The translations under genes and the position numbers were made by a program. This document shows, in pieces, positions 18,484 through 31,097 of a stretch of DNA of 64,000 nucleotides. The DNA lies in the NCBI GenBank assembly GCA_947503965.1, contig CANNFU010000006.1:268502-332501 (forward strand). Direction: 5' to 3'. This stretch comes from an uncultured Paracoccaceae bacterium. Lineage in GTDB: Bacteria; Pseudomonadota; Alphaproteobacteria; Rhodobacterales; Rhodobacteraceae. The notes under the pieces are model-generated. The model saw only the letters and a program-made list of their open reading frames with translations. It did not search any database and was not told where the DNA came from. Positions within the stretch are counted from its first letter, which is position 1. Every line of letters starts with the position of its first letter.

Positions 18484-19273
18484 TGTTGCCTATTTCCGTT
18501 GCAAGATCGAGAACCGCGTTGCGACCGTCGCCCTCGATAGGGCCGACAGGAAGAACCCCTTGACATTCGACAGTTACGCAGAGTTGCGCGACTGGTTTCG
18601 TGATCTCCATTATGCAGATGATGTTGACGCGGTCGTTTTCAGCTCAAACGGTGGTAACTTCAGCTCTGGCGGCGATGTTCATGACATCATCGGGCCGCTT
18701 ACAAAAATGTCGATGAAGGAACTACTGACCTTTACCCGCATGACAGGCGATCTTGTGAAAGCGATCATCAACTGCGGCAAGCCTGTTGTCGCAGCGATTG
18801 ATGGTGTCTGTGTCGGGGCGGGCGCGATTATCGCGATGGCGTCTGATCTGCGTATCGCAACGCCTGAGGCAAAGACGGCATTTCTGTTCACCCGCGTCGG
18901 TCTTGCTGGCTGCGATATGGGGGCTTGTGCGATACTGCCGCGGATTATCGGGCAGGGCCGCGCCGCAGAGCTGCTTTATACAGGCCGGTCGATGAGCGCG
19001 GATGAAGGCTACGCCTGGGGCTTTCACAACAAGCTCGTTTCTGCATCGGAACTGGAGACCGAGGCACATGCCTTGGCCATCCGCATCGCTGCCGGTCCGA
19101 ACTTTGGGCATATGATGACCAAGACCATGCTGGCGCAGGAATGGTCCATGTCAATTGAGCAGGCCATCGAAGCCGAGGCGCAGGCGCAGGCCATCTGCAT
19201 GCAAACAGCAGACTTCAAACGCGCCTACGACGCCTTCGTCGCAAAAGAAAAACCAGTCTTCGAGGGTGATTAA
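18473..19273 (+). CDS. Crotonase (enoyl-CoA hydratase/isomerase) family protein lacking the canonical Glu pair
   Basis: 266 residues from the ATG at 18473, which has a good GGAGGG site 5-10 bases upstream. The fold is plain: an oxyanion-hole region [11 protein letters not shown] and the second oxyanion block [18 protein letters not shown]. By eye, the two hydratase catalytic Glu positions (rat E144 and E164) are Ile and Arg here, so simple water addition by the textbook mechanism is unlikely. A hydrolytic or isomerising ring step in the 2-aminobenzoyl-CoA route is possible. The stop overlaps the dehydrogenase start by one base. Confidence 0.85.
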   Translation: MRSDVAYFRCKIENRVATVALDRADRKNPLTFDSYAELRDWFRDLHYADDVDAVVFSSNGGNFSSGGDVHDIIGPLTKMSMKELLTFTRMTGDLVKAIINCGKPVVAAIDGVCVGAGAIIAMASDLRIATPEAKTAFLFTRVGLAGCDMGACAILPRIIGQGRAAELLYTGRSMSADEGYAWGFHNKLVSASELETEAHALAIRIAAGPNFGHMMTKTMLAQEWSMSIEQAIEAEAQAQAICMQTADFKRAYDAFVAKEKPVFEGD

Positions 19274-20424
19274 TGGCGGACCGGTCCTTTCTTACCTGGC
19301 CATTTTTTGAAGATGGGCACCGCACGCTTGCGGATGAACTGGACGCATGGGCAGCAAAGGCGCTTGCCCAGATCGACCATACCGATACGGATCAAGCCTG
19401 TCGCTCCTTGGTGCAGTTACTTGGTGCAGATGGCTGGTTGCACTATGCAACGACTGATCCGCAATGTACTGGCCCCTTGGACGTGCGGTCATTGTGTCTG
19501 ATACGCGAAACGCTTGCGCGTCATGACGGTTTGGCCGATTTCGCTTTTGCAATGCAAGGACTGGGCACCGGTGCGATTTCACTCTTCGGGACCGATGCGC
19601 AAAAGGCAGAATGGTTACGACCCGTACGCGCAGGGCAGGCTATTTCCGCATTTGCGCTGACCGAACCTCAATCGGGTTCCGATGTGGCGAATGCGACCAT
19701 GACGGCGACGCGCGACGGTGAAGGATATGTGCTGAACGGCGAAAAAACCTGGATCAGCAATGGCGGCATTGCGGATGTTTACACCGTTTTTGCACGCACA
19801 GGCGATGCGCCGGGCGCGCGTGGATTGTCCGCGTTCATCGTACCGGCGGCGACACCAGGTCTGGATGTGGTCGCGCGTTTAGATACCATCGCGCCACACC
19901 CCTTGGCCACCCTTCGCTTTAGTGACTGCAAGGTGCCGGCCTCAGCGATGATCAGTGACAGCGGCGCAGGCTTCAAGATTGCAATGTCCGTTCTCGATGT
20001 CTTTCGTTCAACCGTCGCGGCTGCTGCTTTGGGGTTTGCCCGTCGCGCGTTGGATGCAGCAGTGGATCGCGTGAGCCAGCGGCATGTCAATGGTGCCCCG
20101 CTCAGCGATCTGCAAATGGTCCAAGGTCATATTGCTGATATGGCTGTGGATATCGATGCTGGCGCGCTTTTGACCTATCGCGCGGCCTGGACCAAAGATA
20201 GCGGCGCCCCCCGGATCACCCGTGAGGCAGCAATGGCCAAGCTGTTTGCGACCGATCATGCCCAGCAGGTCATCGACAAGGCTGTGCAACTGCACGGCGG
20301 GGATGGCGTTCGTTCTGGCGAAATTGTCGAGAGACTATACCGCGAAATCCGCGCATTGCGCATTTACGAGGGCGCATCGGACGTCCAGCGTGTGATCATC
20401 GCGCGCCAAACGATGGGGTCATGA
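19273..20424 (+). CDS. Acyl-CoA dehydrogenase
   Basis: 383 residues, full length. Substrate and FAD-binding segments: [26 protein letters not shown], and the C-terminal QLHGGDGV followed by [11 protein letters not shown], whose Glu is the usual catalytic base position. It probably oxidises an alicyclic or ring-opened CoA intermediate of 2-aminobenzoyl-CoA breakdown and passes electrons to ETF. Coupled on both sides, by a 1-base overlap upstream and 4 bases with the ligase gene. Confidence 0.9.
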   Translation: MADRSFLTWPFFEDGHRTLADELDAWAAKALAQIDHTDTDQACRSLVQLLGADGWLHYATTDPQCTGPLDVRSLCLIRETLARHDGLADFAFAMQGLGTGAISLFGTDAQKAEWLRPVRAGQAISAFALTEPQSGSDVANATMTATRDGEGYVLNGEKTWISNGGIADVYTVFARTGDAPGARGLSAFIVPAATPGLDVVARLDTIAPHPLATLRFSDCKVPASAMISDSGAGFKIAMSVLDVFRSTVAAAALGFARRALDAAVDRVSQRHVNGAPLSDLQMVQGHIADMAVDIDAGALLTYRAAWTKDSGAPRITREAAMAKLFATDHAQQVIDKAVQLHGGDGVRSGEIVERLYREIRALRIYEGASDVQRVIIARQTMGS

Positions 20425-22061
20425 TCCCGCAAATGAGAAAACACACCATGCTGAGCGACAGCGCACATATTGACACATTCGCCCGCGACAGCCTGCCTCC
20501 GGCTGATCAATGGCCCGACTTTCTTCTGGACGGGTTCGACTATCCGGAGGTGCTGAATGCCGCTGTCGAATTGACCGACAAGATGGTCGCTCAGGGCTTT
20601 GGCGATCGCACTGCACTGATCGGCAATGGGCGCAGGCGGACTTATAAGGAACTAACCGACTGGACCAACCGTCTGGCACATGTGCTGGTCGATGACCTGG
20701 ATGTCAAACCGGGCAACCGGGTGTTGATCCGTTCAGCGAATAATCCCGCGATGGTCGCCTGCTGGCTGGCTGCAACCAAGGTCGGTGCGGTGGTTGTCAA
20801 TACAATGCCGATGCTGCGCGCTGGCGAACTCGTCCAGATTGTCGAAAAAGCGAAAATCACCCACGCGCTGTGCGACACGCGGTTGATGGAAGAGATGGAA
20901 AGCTGCGCAAAGACCTGCACGGTTCTACAACATGTCATAGGTTTTGATGGCACATCCAACCATGACGCAGAGCTTGACCGTCTGGCGCTTGAGAAACCGG
21001 TGAAATTCGAGGCGGCTGAAACAGGCCGCGATGATGTGGCTTTGCTTGGGTTTACATCTGGTACGACCGGATCGCCCAAGGCCACGATGCATTTTCATCG
21101 AGATCTGATGGTCATCGCAGATGGATACGCCAAAGAGGTGTTGGGCGTCATGCCTGATGACGTTTTTGTTGGCTCGCCCCCCTTGGCATTCACGTTCGGT
21201 CTTGGCGGGCTTGCGATTTTTCCGTTACGGTTCGGAGCGACAGCGACGCTGCTTGAAAACGCGTCTCCGCCAAATATGGTCGAGATTATCGAAAAATATA
21301 AGGCAACGGTCTGTTTTACCTCGCCCACGGCCTACCGCGCGATGTTGGCCGCGATGGACGATGGTGCTGACCTTAGCAGTTTGCGGGCTGCAGTCTCAGC
21401 AGGTGAGACTTTGCCCGCGCCAGTCTACGACGACTGGATGGCTAAAACCGGTAAGCCCATGCTTGATGGGATCGGCGCAACCGAGATGTTGCATATCTTT
21501 ATCTCCAACCGTTTCGATGATCACAGGCCGGCGTGCACCGGACGGCCTGTCAGCGGCTACGAAGCAAAGATTATTGATGACGACGGTAAGGAACTGCCAA
21601 CTGGCAAAGTGGGGCGGCTGGCCGTGCGTGGACCGACAGGATGCCGGTATATGAATGACGATCGCCAAAGTGCATATGTGCGTGATGGCTGGAACATCAC
21701 CGGTGATGCATTCAGCATGGATGGGGACGGATACCTGCATTTCGCGGCCCGCAATGACGACATGATCGTATCGGCTGGCTACAATATTGCAGGGCCAGAG
21801 GTAGAAGCCGCACTGCTTATGCATCCGCTGGTCTCGGAATGTGCCGTTGTCGGGGCACCGGATGATGCGCGCGGGATGATCGTGCAGGCCCATGTGGTGC
21901 TGACCAGTGGGACGCCAAGCGATGAAATCGCCAAGCAGCTGCAGGAGCATGTCAAAAAGACCATCGCCCCATATAAATACCCGCGCGAAGTGAAATTTCT
22001 GACCAGCTTGCCCAAAACCGCTACTGGCAAAATTCAACGCTTTGCATTGAAGCAGTCCTAA
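20421..22061 (+). CDS. 2-aminobenzoate-CoA ligase (benzoate-CoA ligase family)
   Basis: 546 residues from the ATG in the ATGA overlap; ATGs at 20433 and 20448 are alternatives. Adenylate-forming motifs: the phosphate loop [29 protein letters not shown], and the hinge/catalytic-Lys end [12 protein letters not shown]. Aryl-CoA ligases of this family activate benzoate and aminobenzoates. With the monooxygenase/reductase in the same operon, anthranilate is the likely substrate, and this would be the committing step: ATP + acid + CoA to aryl-CoA. Confidence 0.88.
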   Translation: MIPQMRKHTMLSDSAHIDTFARDSLPPADQWPDFLLDGFDYPEVLNAAVELTDKMVAQGFGDRTALIGNGRRRTYKELTDWTNRLAHVLVDDLDVKPGNRVLIRSANNPAMVACWLAATKVGAVVVNTMPMLRAGELVQIVEKAKITHALCDTRLMEEMESCAKTCTVLQHVIGFDGTSNHDAELDRLALEKPVKFEAAETGRDDVALLGFTSGTTGSPKATMHFHRDLMVIADGYAKEVLGVMPDDVFVGSPPLAFTFGLGGLAIFPLRFGATATLLENASPPNMVEIIEKYKATVCFTSPTAYRAMLAAMDDGADLSSLRAAVSAGETLPAPVYDDWMAKTGKPMLDGIGATEMLHIFISNRFDDHRPACTGRPVSGYEAKIIDDDGKELPTGKVGRLAVRGPTGCRYMNDDRQSAYVRDGWNITGDAFSMDGDGYLHFAARNDDMIVSAGYNIAGPEVEAALLMHPLVSECAVVGAPDDARGMIVQAHVVLTSGTPSDEIAKQLQEHVKKTIAPYKYPREVKFLTSLPKTATGKIQRFALKQS

Positions 22062-22091
22062 GATGAACGAACCCAAAAGGAAGGTCGGCAG

Positions 22092-22331
22092 ATGAAATCA
22101 TGCGTCTTTGTTCAGATCCGCTGCAAACCCGGAACGACCTATACGGTTGCAGACGATATTGCCCGAAAAGAAATTCATTCCGAGTTGTATTCCACTAGCG
22201 GAGAGTTTGATCTGATCTTAAAAATCTATGTACCCGACGGCGAAGACATTGGCCGCTACATCAACGACAACATAAGCCCCGTAGAGGGCATAGAACGGAC
22301 GCTGACAACACTGACGTTCAATGCGTTCTGA
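22092..22331 (+). CDS. Stand-alone RAM (Lrp/AsnC ligand-binding) domain protein
   Basis: 79 residues comprising only the AsnC-type effector domain: strand KSCVFVQIRCKPGTTY, helix, GEFDLILKIYVPDGEDIG and a C-terminal strand. There is no helix-turn-helix. Such SARD proteins form dimers and rings and bind small ligands such as amino acids. Its place between the anthranilate ligase and the importer suggests it senses an amino-aromatic compound or modulates one of the enzymes (inference). A GGAAGG-type site precedes the ATG. Confidence 0.85.
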   Translation: MKSCVFVQIRCKPGTTYTVADDIARKEIHSELYSTSGEFDLILKIYVPDGEDIGRYINDNISPVEGIERTLTTLTFNAF

Positions 22332-22355
22332 ACGACCAACCATGGGAGAAAATAC

Positions 22356-23486
22356 ATGAGGAAATTCCTTTTCGCGACGGTTGCCGCCGCACTTTGCGCG
22401 ACCACCGCCGCATCAGAGGTCAAGATTGGAATGATCACGACCTTGTCGGGCGGCGGGGCCGGATTGGGGATCGACGTGCGCGACGGGTTCATGCTCGCAA
22501 TCGCCCAATCGGGTCGTGATGACATCGAGGTCGTTATCGAAGATGATCAACGCAAGCCCGACGTTGCGGTTCAACTGTCGGACAAAATGGTTCAATCCGA
22601 ACGGGTGGACATCATGACCGGCATTATCTGGTCAAACCTTGCGATGGCCGTTGTGCCATCGGTTGTAGGTCAAGGTGTGTTCTACCTTTCGCCGAACGCC
22701 GGTCCTTCGCAGCTGGCGGGGCAAGGTTGCCACGAGAACTATTTCAACGTGGCGTGGCAAAACGACAATCTGCACGAAGCTGCGGGCGCCTATGCCAATA
22801 GCGTCGGCTACGAAAACAGTTTCATCATGGCCCCGAATTACCCTGCGGGACAGGATGCATTGACCGGATACAAGCGACTTTATACCGGAGCCTTGTCCGG
22901 TGAAGTATTCACCCAGCTTGGGCAAACAGACTATGCCGCAGAAATTGCCCAGATCCGCGCCAGTGGGGCTGATAGCGTGTTTTTCTTCTTGCCTGGCGGT
23001 ATGGGGATTTCTTTCCTCAAGCAATACGCTGACAGTGGTGTCGACATCCCGGTTATCGGCCCGGCCTTCAGTTTTGACCAAGGCATTTTGCAGGCTGTCG
23101 GTGATGCGGCCTTGGGCGTTGTGAATACGTCGCAATGGAACAAGGACATCGATAATCCGACCAACGCGGCCTTTGTTGAAACGTTTCAAGCCGAGTACGG
23201 TCGCCTTCCGTCACTATATGCAAGTCAGGGTTTTGACACTGCCAATCTGTTGATTTCGGCGCTCGAGGTCGCGGACCCGTCTGATGGGGATGCGTTTCGT
23301 GACGCGCTGCGTGCCGCAGAATTCGACAGCACACGCGGTGACTTTTCCTTTGGTCCGAACCACCATCCGATCCAGACGATCTACGCCCGCGAAGTGATCA
23401 AGGAAGGTGACGTTTACACCAACAAGATCATCGGTGTCGCTTTGGAAAATCACGCTGACGCCTACGCAGCCGCGTGTAAAATGTAA
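22356..23486 (+). CDS. ABC transporter substrate-binding protein (branched-chain amino acid / aromatic acid type)
   Basis: 376 residues of the Leu/Ile/Val-binding-protein superfamily. The signal peptide MRKFLFATVAAALCATTAA is followed by SEVKIGMITTLSG. Periplasmic. In this operon the ligand is likely anthranilate or a related aromatic acid rather than a branched-chain amino acid (inference from context). A GGGAG ribosome site precedes the ATG. The permeases follow after about 50 bases. Confidence 0.88.
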   Translation: MRKFLFATVAAALCATTAASEVKIGMITTLSGGGAGLGIDVRDGFMLAIAQSGRDDIEVVIEDDQRKPDVAVQLSDKMVQSERVDIMTGIIWSNLAMAVVPSVVGQGVFYLSPNAGPSQLAGQGCHENYFNVAWQNDNLHEAAGAYANSVGYENSFIMAPNYPAGQDALTGYKRLYTGALSGEVFTQLGQTDYAAEIAQIRASGADSVFFFLPGGMGISFLKQYADSGVDIPVIGPAFSFDQGILQAVGDAALGVVNTSQWNKDIDNPTNAAFVETFQAEYGRLPSLYASQGFDTANLLISALEVADPSDGDAFRDALRAAEFDSTRGDFSFGPNHHPIQTIYAREVIKEGDVYTNKIIGVALENHADAYAAACKM

Positions 23487-23536
23487 CTGATGTCTGCGCG
23501 CCGCTGACCGGCGGCGTGCAGACTTTCGGAGCTTTC

Positions 23537-24457
23537 ATGTCTTCAATTCTTGTTATTGAGCAGATCCTGAACGGACTGCAATTCGGCGTCATGCTCTTTC
23601 TGATGGCGGCCGGGCTGACGCTGATCTTCGGCGTCATGGGATTGATCAACCTCGCTCATGGCTCGCTTTACATGATCGGAGCCTTCGCAGCCGCCGCTGT
23701 CGCCGGTGCGACAGGGTCCTTCTTTCTGGCATTGGTCGCGGCCCTGGTGGCCGCCGCGGTCGCAGGGGCCATTGTGGAAATGGTGGTTATCCGGCGTCTC
23801 TATAATGCCGCGCATCTGGATCAGGTGCTGGCAACATTTGCATTGATACTGATTTTTTCGGAAGGGACCCGTTGGGTCTTTGGCTCTTTCCCTCTTTTTC
23901 TTGATATTCCTAATGCCCTGTCCGGGCCGGTGACGCTGCCTGGCGGTATCCAGTATCCGCTTTATCGGCTTACCCTGATCGCGATTGGACTGGCAGTGGC
24001 ATTAGGTCTTTGGCTGCTGATCGAGCGGACGCGGATCGGCATTCAGATCCGGGCGGGTGAAAATGACCGCGAGATGATCGGCGCTCTGGGTGTGGATATC
24101 TCCAAACTCTATACGCTTGTCTTTGCGCTTGGTGCTGCTTTGGCCGGACTTGCAGGTGCACTGGTTGGGGCCATTCAATCCGTTCAGGTCGGCATGGGAG
24201 AGCCTGTGCTGATCCTTGCGTTTGTCGTGATCGTCATCGGAGGCATTGGATCAATTCGTGGTGCTTTCATAGGGGCGCTGTTGGTGGGACTGACGGACAC
24301 ATTGGGTGGTGTATTTCTGCCCGAAATTTTCAAACTGTTCATGGATAGCGGGGCCGCGCAGAAAAGCGGCTCGGCGCTCGCTTCGATGAGTATTTATCTG
24401 CTTATGGGTATGGTGCTTATCTGGCGACCCACCGGGCTGTTCGGGGCCCGCGCATGA
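23537..24457 (+). CDS. Branched-chain-type ABC permease, LivH-like
   Basis: 306 residues from the ATG at 23537, which has GGAG five bases upstream; an in-frame GTG at 23516 lacks a site. About eight membrane helices, with the LivH-type opening QFGVMLFLMAAGLTLIFGVM and the ATPase-docking loop RAGENDREMIGALGVD. It forms half of the inner-membrane channel for the operon's importer and overlaps the LivM-like gene by 4 bases. Confidence 0.88.
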   Translation: MSSILVIEQILNGLQFGVMLFLMAAGLTLIFGVMGLINLAHGSLYMIGAFAAAAVAGATGSFFLALVAALVAAAVAGAIVEMVVIRRLYNAAHLDQVLATFALILIFSEGTRWVFGSFPLFLDIPNALSGPVTLPGGIQYPLYRLTLIAIGLAVALGLWLLIERTRIGIQIRAGENDREMIGALGVDISKLYTLVFALGAALAGLAGALVGAIQSVQVGMGEPVLILAFVVIVIGGIGSIRGAFIGALLVGLTDTLGGVFLPEIFKLFMDSGAAQKSGSALASMSIYLLMGMVLIWRPTGLFGARA

Positions 24458-25440
24458 GGGTCAAGGAAAAGCATGTCAACGCGCTCGTCATCATTGGCCT
24501 TATCGCGCTACCGCTGTTTGCGTTGATATCGGATGAGCCGTTTACGATAACCCTTGCCACCCGCGCGGTTATCCTGGCATTGGCGGCGGTCGGCCTGAAC
24601 ATCATCCTTGGCATGGGTGGGCTTGTCAGTTTTGGTCATGCACTATTTTTCGGGATCGGTGGGTATACGATGGGCATTCTGGCCTATCACGCGCAAACCT
24701 ACACGACGCTTGATCTAGGCCTTTTTGCCACGGGTGGCACAGAATTCATGCCGGTCATTTGGGTTGTGGCGATGGTTGTTTCTGCCGTGCTTGCCTATCT
24801 GATTGGGTTGTTGGTCTTGCGGACCTCTGGCGTCTATTTCATCATGATCACACTCGCCTTTGCGCAGATGTTTTACTATTTCGCGATCTCGTGGGCGCAA
24901 TACGGTGGTGAAGACGGGCTGTCGATCTACGTACGCAACGATTTTCCAGGTCTCAATACGCTGGTGCCGATCCAGTTCTTTTGTATCTGTTTCGTGATCT
25001 TGTGTCTTGTCTTGTTCCTGAAAGCCCGCTTGCAAAATTCGCCCTTTGGCTTGGCTTTGAATGCGATGCGTCAGACGGCGACGCGGGTGGAAACTGTCGG
25101 TCTGAACCCCATGAAGCTGAAGCTGCTCGCATTTGTCATCTCGGGCGCAATCACCGGTCTGGCAGGCGCACTTTTCGCTGATCTCAACCGCTTTGTGTCG
25201 CCCACAATGTTCAGTTGGCAGCTATCTGGTGAGTTGATTGTGCTGATCATCATCGGTGGCGTCGGACGCCTGATGGGTCCGGTGATCGGGGCCTGCATCT
25301 TTGTCGCGCTTGAACATTTCCTAAGCGGACTGACAGAGTTTTGGCACATCTATTTGGGGCTGATCCTGCTGGGGATCGTCTTGTTTGCGCGCGGCGGTGT
25401 CATCGGTCTTTTGACGGGTAAGGAAGGCGCGCATGTCTGA
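24454..25440 (+). CDS. Branched-chain-type ABC permease, LivM-like
   Basis: 328 residues, about nine or ten membrane helices. LivM hallmarks: ALAAVGLNIILGMGGLVSFG and HALFFGIGGYTMG, and the coupling loop MRQTATRVETVGLNPMKLKL. The second half of the channel. The stop overlaps the LivG-like start by 8 bases. Confidence 0.88.
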   Translation: MRVKEKHVNALVIIGLIALPLFALISDEPFTITLATRAVILALAAVGLNIILGMGGLVSFGHALFFGIGGYTMGILAYHAQTYTTLDLGLFATGGTEFMPVIWVVAMVVSAVLAYLIGLLVLRTSGVYFIMITLAFAQMFYYFAISWAQYGGEDGLSIYVRNDFPGLNTLVPIQFFCICFVILCLVLFLKARLQNSPFGLALNAMRQTATRVETVGLNPMKLKLLAFVISGAITGLAGALFADLNRFVSPTMFSWQLSGELIVLIIIGGVGRLMGPVIGACIFVALEHFLSGLTEFWHIYLGLILLGIVLFARGGVIGLLTGKEGAHV

Positions 25441-26182
25441 TCCCATTCTTGCCACCCGCAACTTGAAAAAAAGCTTTGGCGCTTTGATCGCAACCGATGA
25501 CGTCTCCATCGATTTGAAAGCCGGAGAAATCCACGCGATTATCGGCCCGAACGGGGCAGGGAAGTCGACGCTGATCAATCAGATCTGCGGCGGGTTGCGC
25601 CCTGATTCAGGCAGTGTTGCTTTGCTGGGCTGTGACATATCGGATTACAGCACCGGCGCGCGGGCCCGTGCCGGCCTTGGCCGGACCTTTCAGATATCCG
25701 AGTTGGCGATGGAAGACAGCGTTCTTGAGAATGCGGTCCTTGGGGCTATTGGTGCCGGGGCAGGACCTTGGAAGTTCTGGAAAAGCGCACTGAAAACACA
25801 AGGGCTGACAGACAGGGCAGAGGCCGCTTTGGCCCGTGTCGGCCTGTCCGACCAGCGCGATATGAAGGTTGCCAATCTCAGCCACGGCCAACGCAGGCAG
25901 TTAGAGGTCGCGGTGTCGCTGACCCTGTCACCCAAGGCTTTCATCATGGACGAACCAATGGCCGGCCTGGGCGCGGAAGGGTCGAAGACCATGACCGGGT
26001 TTCTGGATGGCCTGAGATCAGAGGCGCCGATCCTTTTGGTCGAACATGATATGGACGCGGTGTTTGCGCTTGCCGACAGGATCAGCGTGCTGGTCTACGG
26101 CAAGATCATTGCCACGGGTCGCGCGGATGAAATTCGTGCCAGCAAGGTTGTCCGCGAAGCCTATCTGGGGGACGCGGCATGA
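25433..26182 (+). CDS. Branched-chain-type ABC ATPase, LivG-like
   Basis: 249 residues. Walker A GPNGAGKSTL near residue 38, Q-loop RTFQISEL, signature LSHGQRRQLEVAVSL, Walker B AFIMDEPMAGLG (here with Gly-Ala after the Glu-Pro, as in LivG) and switch His in LLVEHDMDAV. One of two ATPases energising uptake of the operon's aromatic-acid substrate. Overlaps the next gene by 4 bases. Confidence 0.9.
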   Translation: MSDPILATRNLKKSFGALIATDDVSIDLKAGEIHAIIGPNGAGKSTLINQICGGLRPDSGSVALLGCDISDYSTGARARAGLGRTFQISELAMEDSVLENAVLGAIGAGAGPWKFWKSALKTQGLTDRAEAALARVGLSDQRDMKVANLSHGQRRQLEVAVSLTLSPKAFIMDEPMAGLGAEGSKTMTGFLDGLRSEAPILLVEHDMDAVFALADRISVLVYGKIIATGRADEIRASKVVREAYLGDAA

Positions 26183-26865
26183 GCTTTTTGTCGATCGAGG
26201 GTCTTCAGGCAACCTATGGCAGCAGCCAGGCCTTGTTCGGTGTCGATTTGTCCATGGCCGAGGGCGAAGTTACCGCGCTGATGGGGCGCAATGGCATGGG
26301 TAAATCCACCACGGTCAAGGCGATATGCCGGCTGATCCGTTCAACCGGTCAACTTCGCCTGCTTGGGCATGACCTGCATGCGCTACCCAGTCACAAGGTT
26401 GCGCGGTTGGGGGTTGGACTGGTTCCCGAAGGGCGGCGTTGCTTTGCAAATCTGACAGTACGCGAGAACTTGATCGCGGCCGCCCGTTCCGGAGACTGGA
26501 CGCTCCAAACCGTATATGATCTGTTCCCACGACTTGGGGAACGGGCCGGACAGCGCGCTGCGTCGCTGTCTGGCGGCGAACAGCAGATGTTGGCGATTGG
26601 GCGTGCGTTGATGACCAATCCACGTCTGTTGATCCTTGATGAAGCAACCGAGGGGCTTGCCCCAATCATCCGGCAGGAAATCTGGTCCGTCATCCGACGG
26701 CTAAAGCAGGATACAGGCGTCACGATACTACTAATCGACAAATCGCTAAAGGAGCTTTCATCCGTGTCGGACAAGGCCGTGATCCTGGAACGCGGAAAAA
26801 CAGTGTGGTCCGGCCGCATTGACGCGCTGACAGCGGACATCTCGGAAAAATATGTAGGCGTATGA
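26179..26865 (+). CDS. Branched-chain-type ABC ATPase, LivF-like
   Basis: 228 residues. Walker A GRNGMGKSTTVKAI, LivF-type GLVPEGRRCFANLTVREN, signature LSGGEQQMLAIGRAL and Walker B LLILDEATEGLAP. The switch loop reads LLIDKSLKELSSV: the usual switch His (VEQN/VEHD) is replaced by Asp-Lys, a departure from the consensus that could weaken hydrolysis, with the LivG partner's site intact. Overlaps the thioesterase gene by 4 bases. Confidence 0.88.
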   Translation: MSFLSIEGLQATYGSSQALFGVDLSMAEGEVTALMGRNGMGKSTTVKAICRLIRSTGQLRLLGHDLHALPSHKVARLGVGLVPEGRRCFANLTVRENLIAAARSGDWTLQTVYDLFPRLGERAGQRAASLSGGEQQMLAIGRALMTNPRLLILDEATEGLAPIIRQEIWSVIRRLKQDTGVTILLIDKSLKELSSVSDKAVILERGKTVWSGRIDALTADISEKYVGV

Positions 26866-27272
26866 TGGTGTTTGAATTTCATCAAAAGGTGCTGTTCAAA
26901 CACTGCGATCCGGCGGGGATCGTTTTCTATCCGCGCTATTTCGAAATGATGAACGATTGCGTCGAGGCTTTTTTTGATCAGGCATTGGCAGCGCCATTCG
27001 AGGACATGCACAAGACCGGAGGCGTGCCGACTGCACAAATCCAGACGCGCTTTGCAGCGCCGTCTAGGCATGGCGATCACCTGATACTGCGGCTCAACAT
27101 GACCCGCGTTGGGGCCAGTTCAGCGAATTACCGTCTAACGGCACATTGCGCCGAAGAACTGAGATTTGAGACGACAGCCACGCTCGTCAACGTCAACGCC
27201 GACGGACGGCCAACGGTCTGGACCGATGACATCCGTGCAAAACTCTTAGAATTCAAGGACGATGCGCCATGA
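26862..27272 (+). CDS. 4-hydroxybenzoyl-CoA thioesterase family (hot-dog fold) acyl-CoA thioesterase
   Basis: 136 residues. The N-terminal KHCDPAGIVFYPRYFEMM carries the catalytic Asp of the 4-HBT/YbgC family in the D-x-x-G-x-V-x-(Y/F) arrangement. It hydrolyses an acyl- or aroyl-CoA thioester. In this operon it may recover CoA from a dead-end or overflow aryl-CoA (inference). The start can be either of two adjacent in-frame ATGs in the livF stop overlap. Confidence 0.87.
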   Translation: MMVFEFHQKVLFKHCDPAGIVFYPRYFEMMNDCVEAFFDQALAAPFEDMHKTGGVPTAQIQTRFAAPSRHGDHLILRLNMTRVGASSANYRLTAHCAEELRFETTATLVNVNADGRPTVWTDDIRAKLLEFKDDAP

Positions 27273-27664
27273 CACATCAAACCATCCATCCCAGCGGCTG
27301 GTTGCCCGCCAAAGGATATGCCAATGGCATGCTGACCAAGGAGGGGACGCTGCATATCGGCGGCCAGATCGGCTGGGACGGCGATAAGAAATTCGTAGAG
27401 GGCGGCTTCATCGCACAGATGAAACAAACCCTTCACAACATTGCGGCTATTGTGAACGCGGCCGGGGGACAGGTCAGTGATGTCACACGCCTGACATGGT
27501 TCGTCACCGACAAGTCGGAATACCTCGCGCATCAGGCCGAAGTCGGCGCTGCATATCGGGAGGTCTTCGGTAAGCACTTTCCGGCTATGTCGATGATTGT
27601 TGTCGCTGGTTTAATCGAAGATGAGGCACTGATCGAAATCGAAGCAACAGCCCATATCGGATAA
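27269..27664 (+). CDS. RidA/YjgF family protein without the active-site Arg
   Basis: 131 residues, one RidA domain that closes the operon. RidA proteins hydrolyse reactive enamines and imines; in this pathway an enamine (2-amino-5-oxocyclohexene-type product) is expected, so a Rid protein is logical. However, the Arg of the PARS motif (E. coli R105) is Met107 here (FPAMSMIVVAGL), so the canonical imine-deaminase chemistry is doubtful. The family Glu in IEIEATA is kept. Some Rid subfamilies lacking Arg have unknown roles. It overlaps the thioesterase by 4 bases. Confidence 0.88.
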   Translation: MTHQTIHPSGWLPAKGYANGMLTKEGTLHIGGQIGWDGDKKFVEGGFIAQMKQTLHNIAAIVNAAGGQVSDVTRLTWFVTDKSEYLAHQAEVGAAYREVFGKHFPAMSMIVVAGLIEDEALIEIEATAHIG

Positions 27665-27801
27665 ACGTGGGTGTGTTCTGCGTTTGTGACGGTACTTGAA
27701 CGCCTAACCTACGCTATCAGATCATACGGTTAATCGGATGTTGCAGCTACTACAGTCTTTCGACCACCCGTCAGTGGCCGGAACCGTGGGGCGCCGCGAC
27801 A

Positions 27802-31002
<3,201 letters not shown>

Positions 31003-31004
31003 AG

Positions 31005-31071
31005 GGACAACAGGCGTCGCACATCATGTGCGGCGCCTTCATACGGCGCCGATGCTTGTTGCCTGTTGTCC
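31005..31071 (+). terminator. Three-way-junction stem-loop after katG
   Basis: An 11-base perfect outer stem, GGACAACAGGC (31005-31015) with GCCTGTTGTCC (31061-31071), encloses two hairpins: GCACAT-C-ATGTGC (31019-31031) and GGCGCC-N7-GGCGCC (31032-31050). It starts two bases after the katG stop. There is no T-run, so it may act as a 3'-end stabiliser, a Rho-associated end or a structured element rather than an intrinsic terminator. Confidence 0.6.
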
Positions 31072-31097
31072 GACGCGGACGCAGGGCGCGCCGCATG

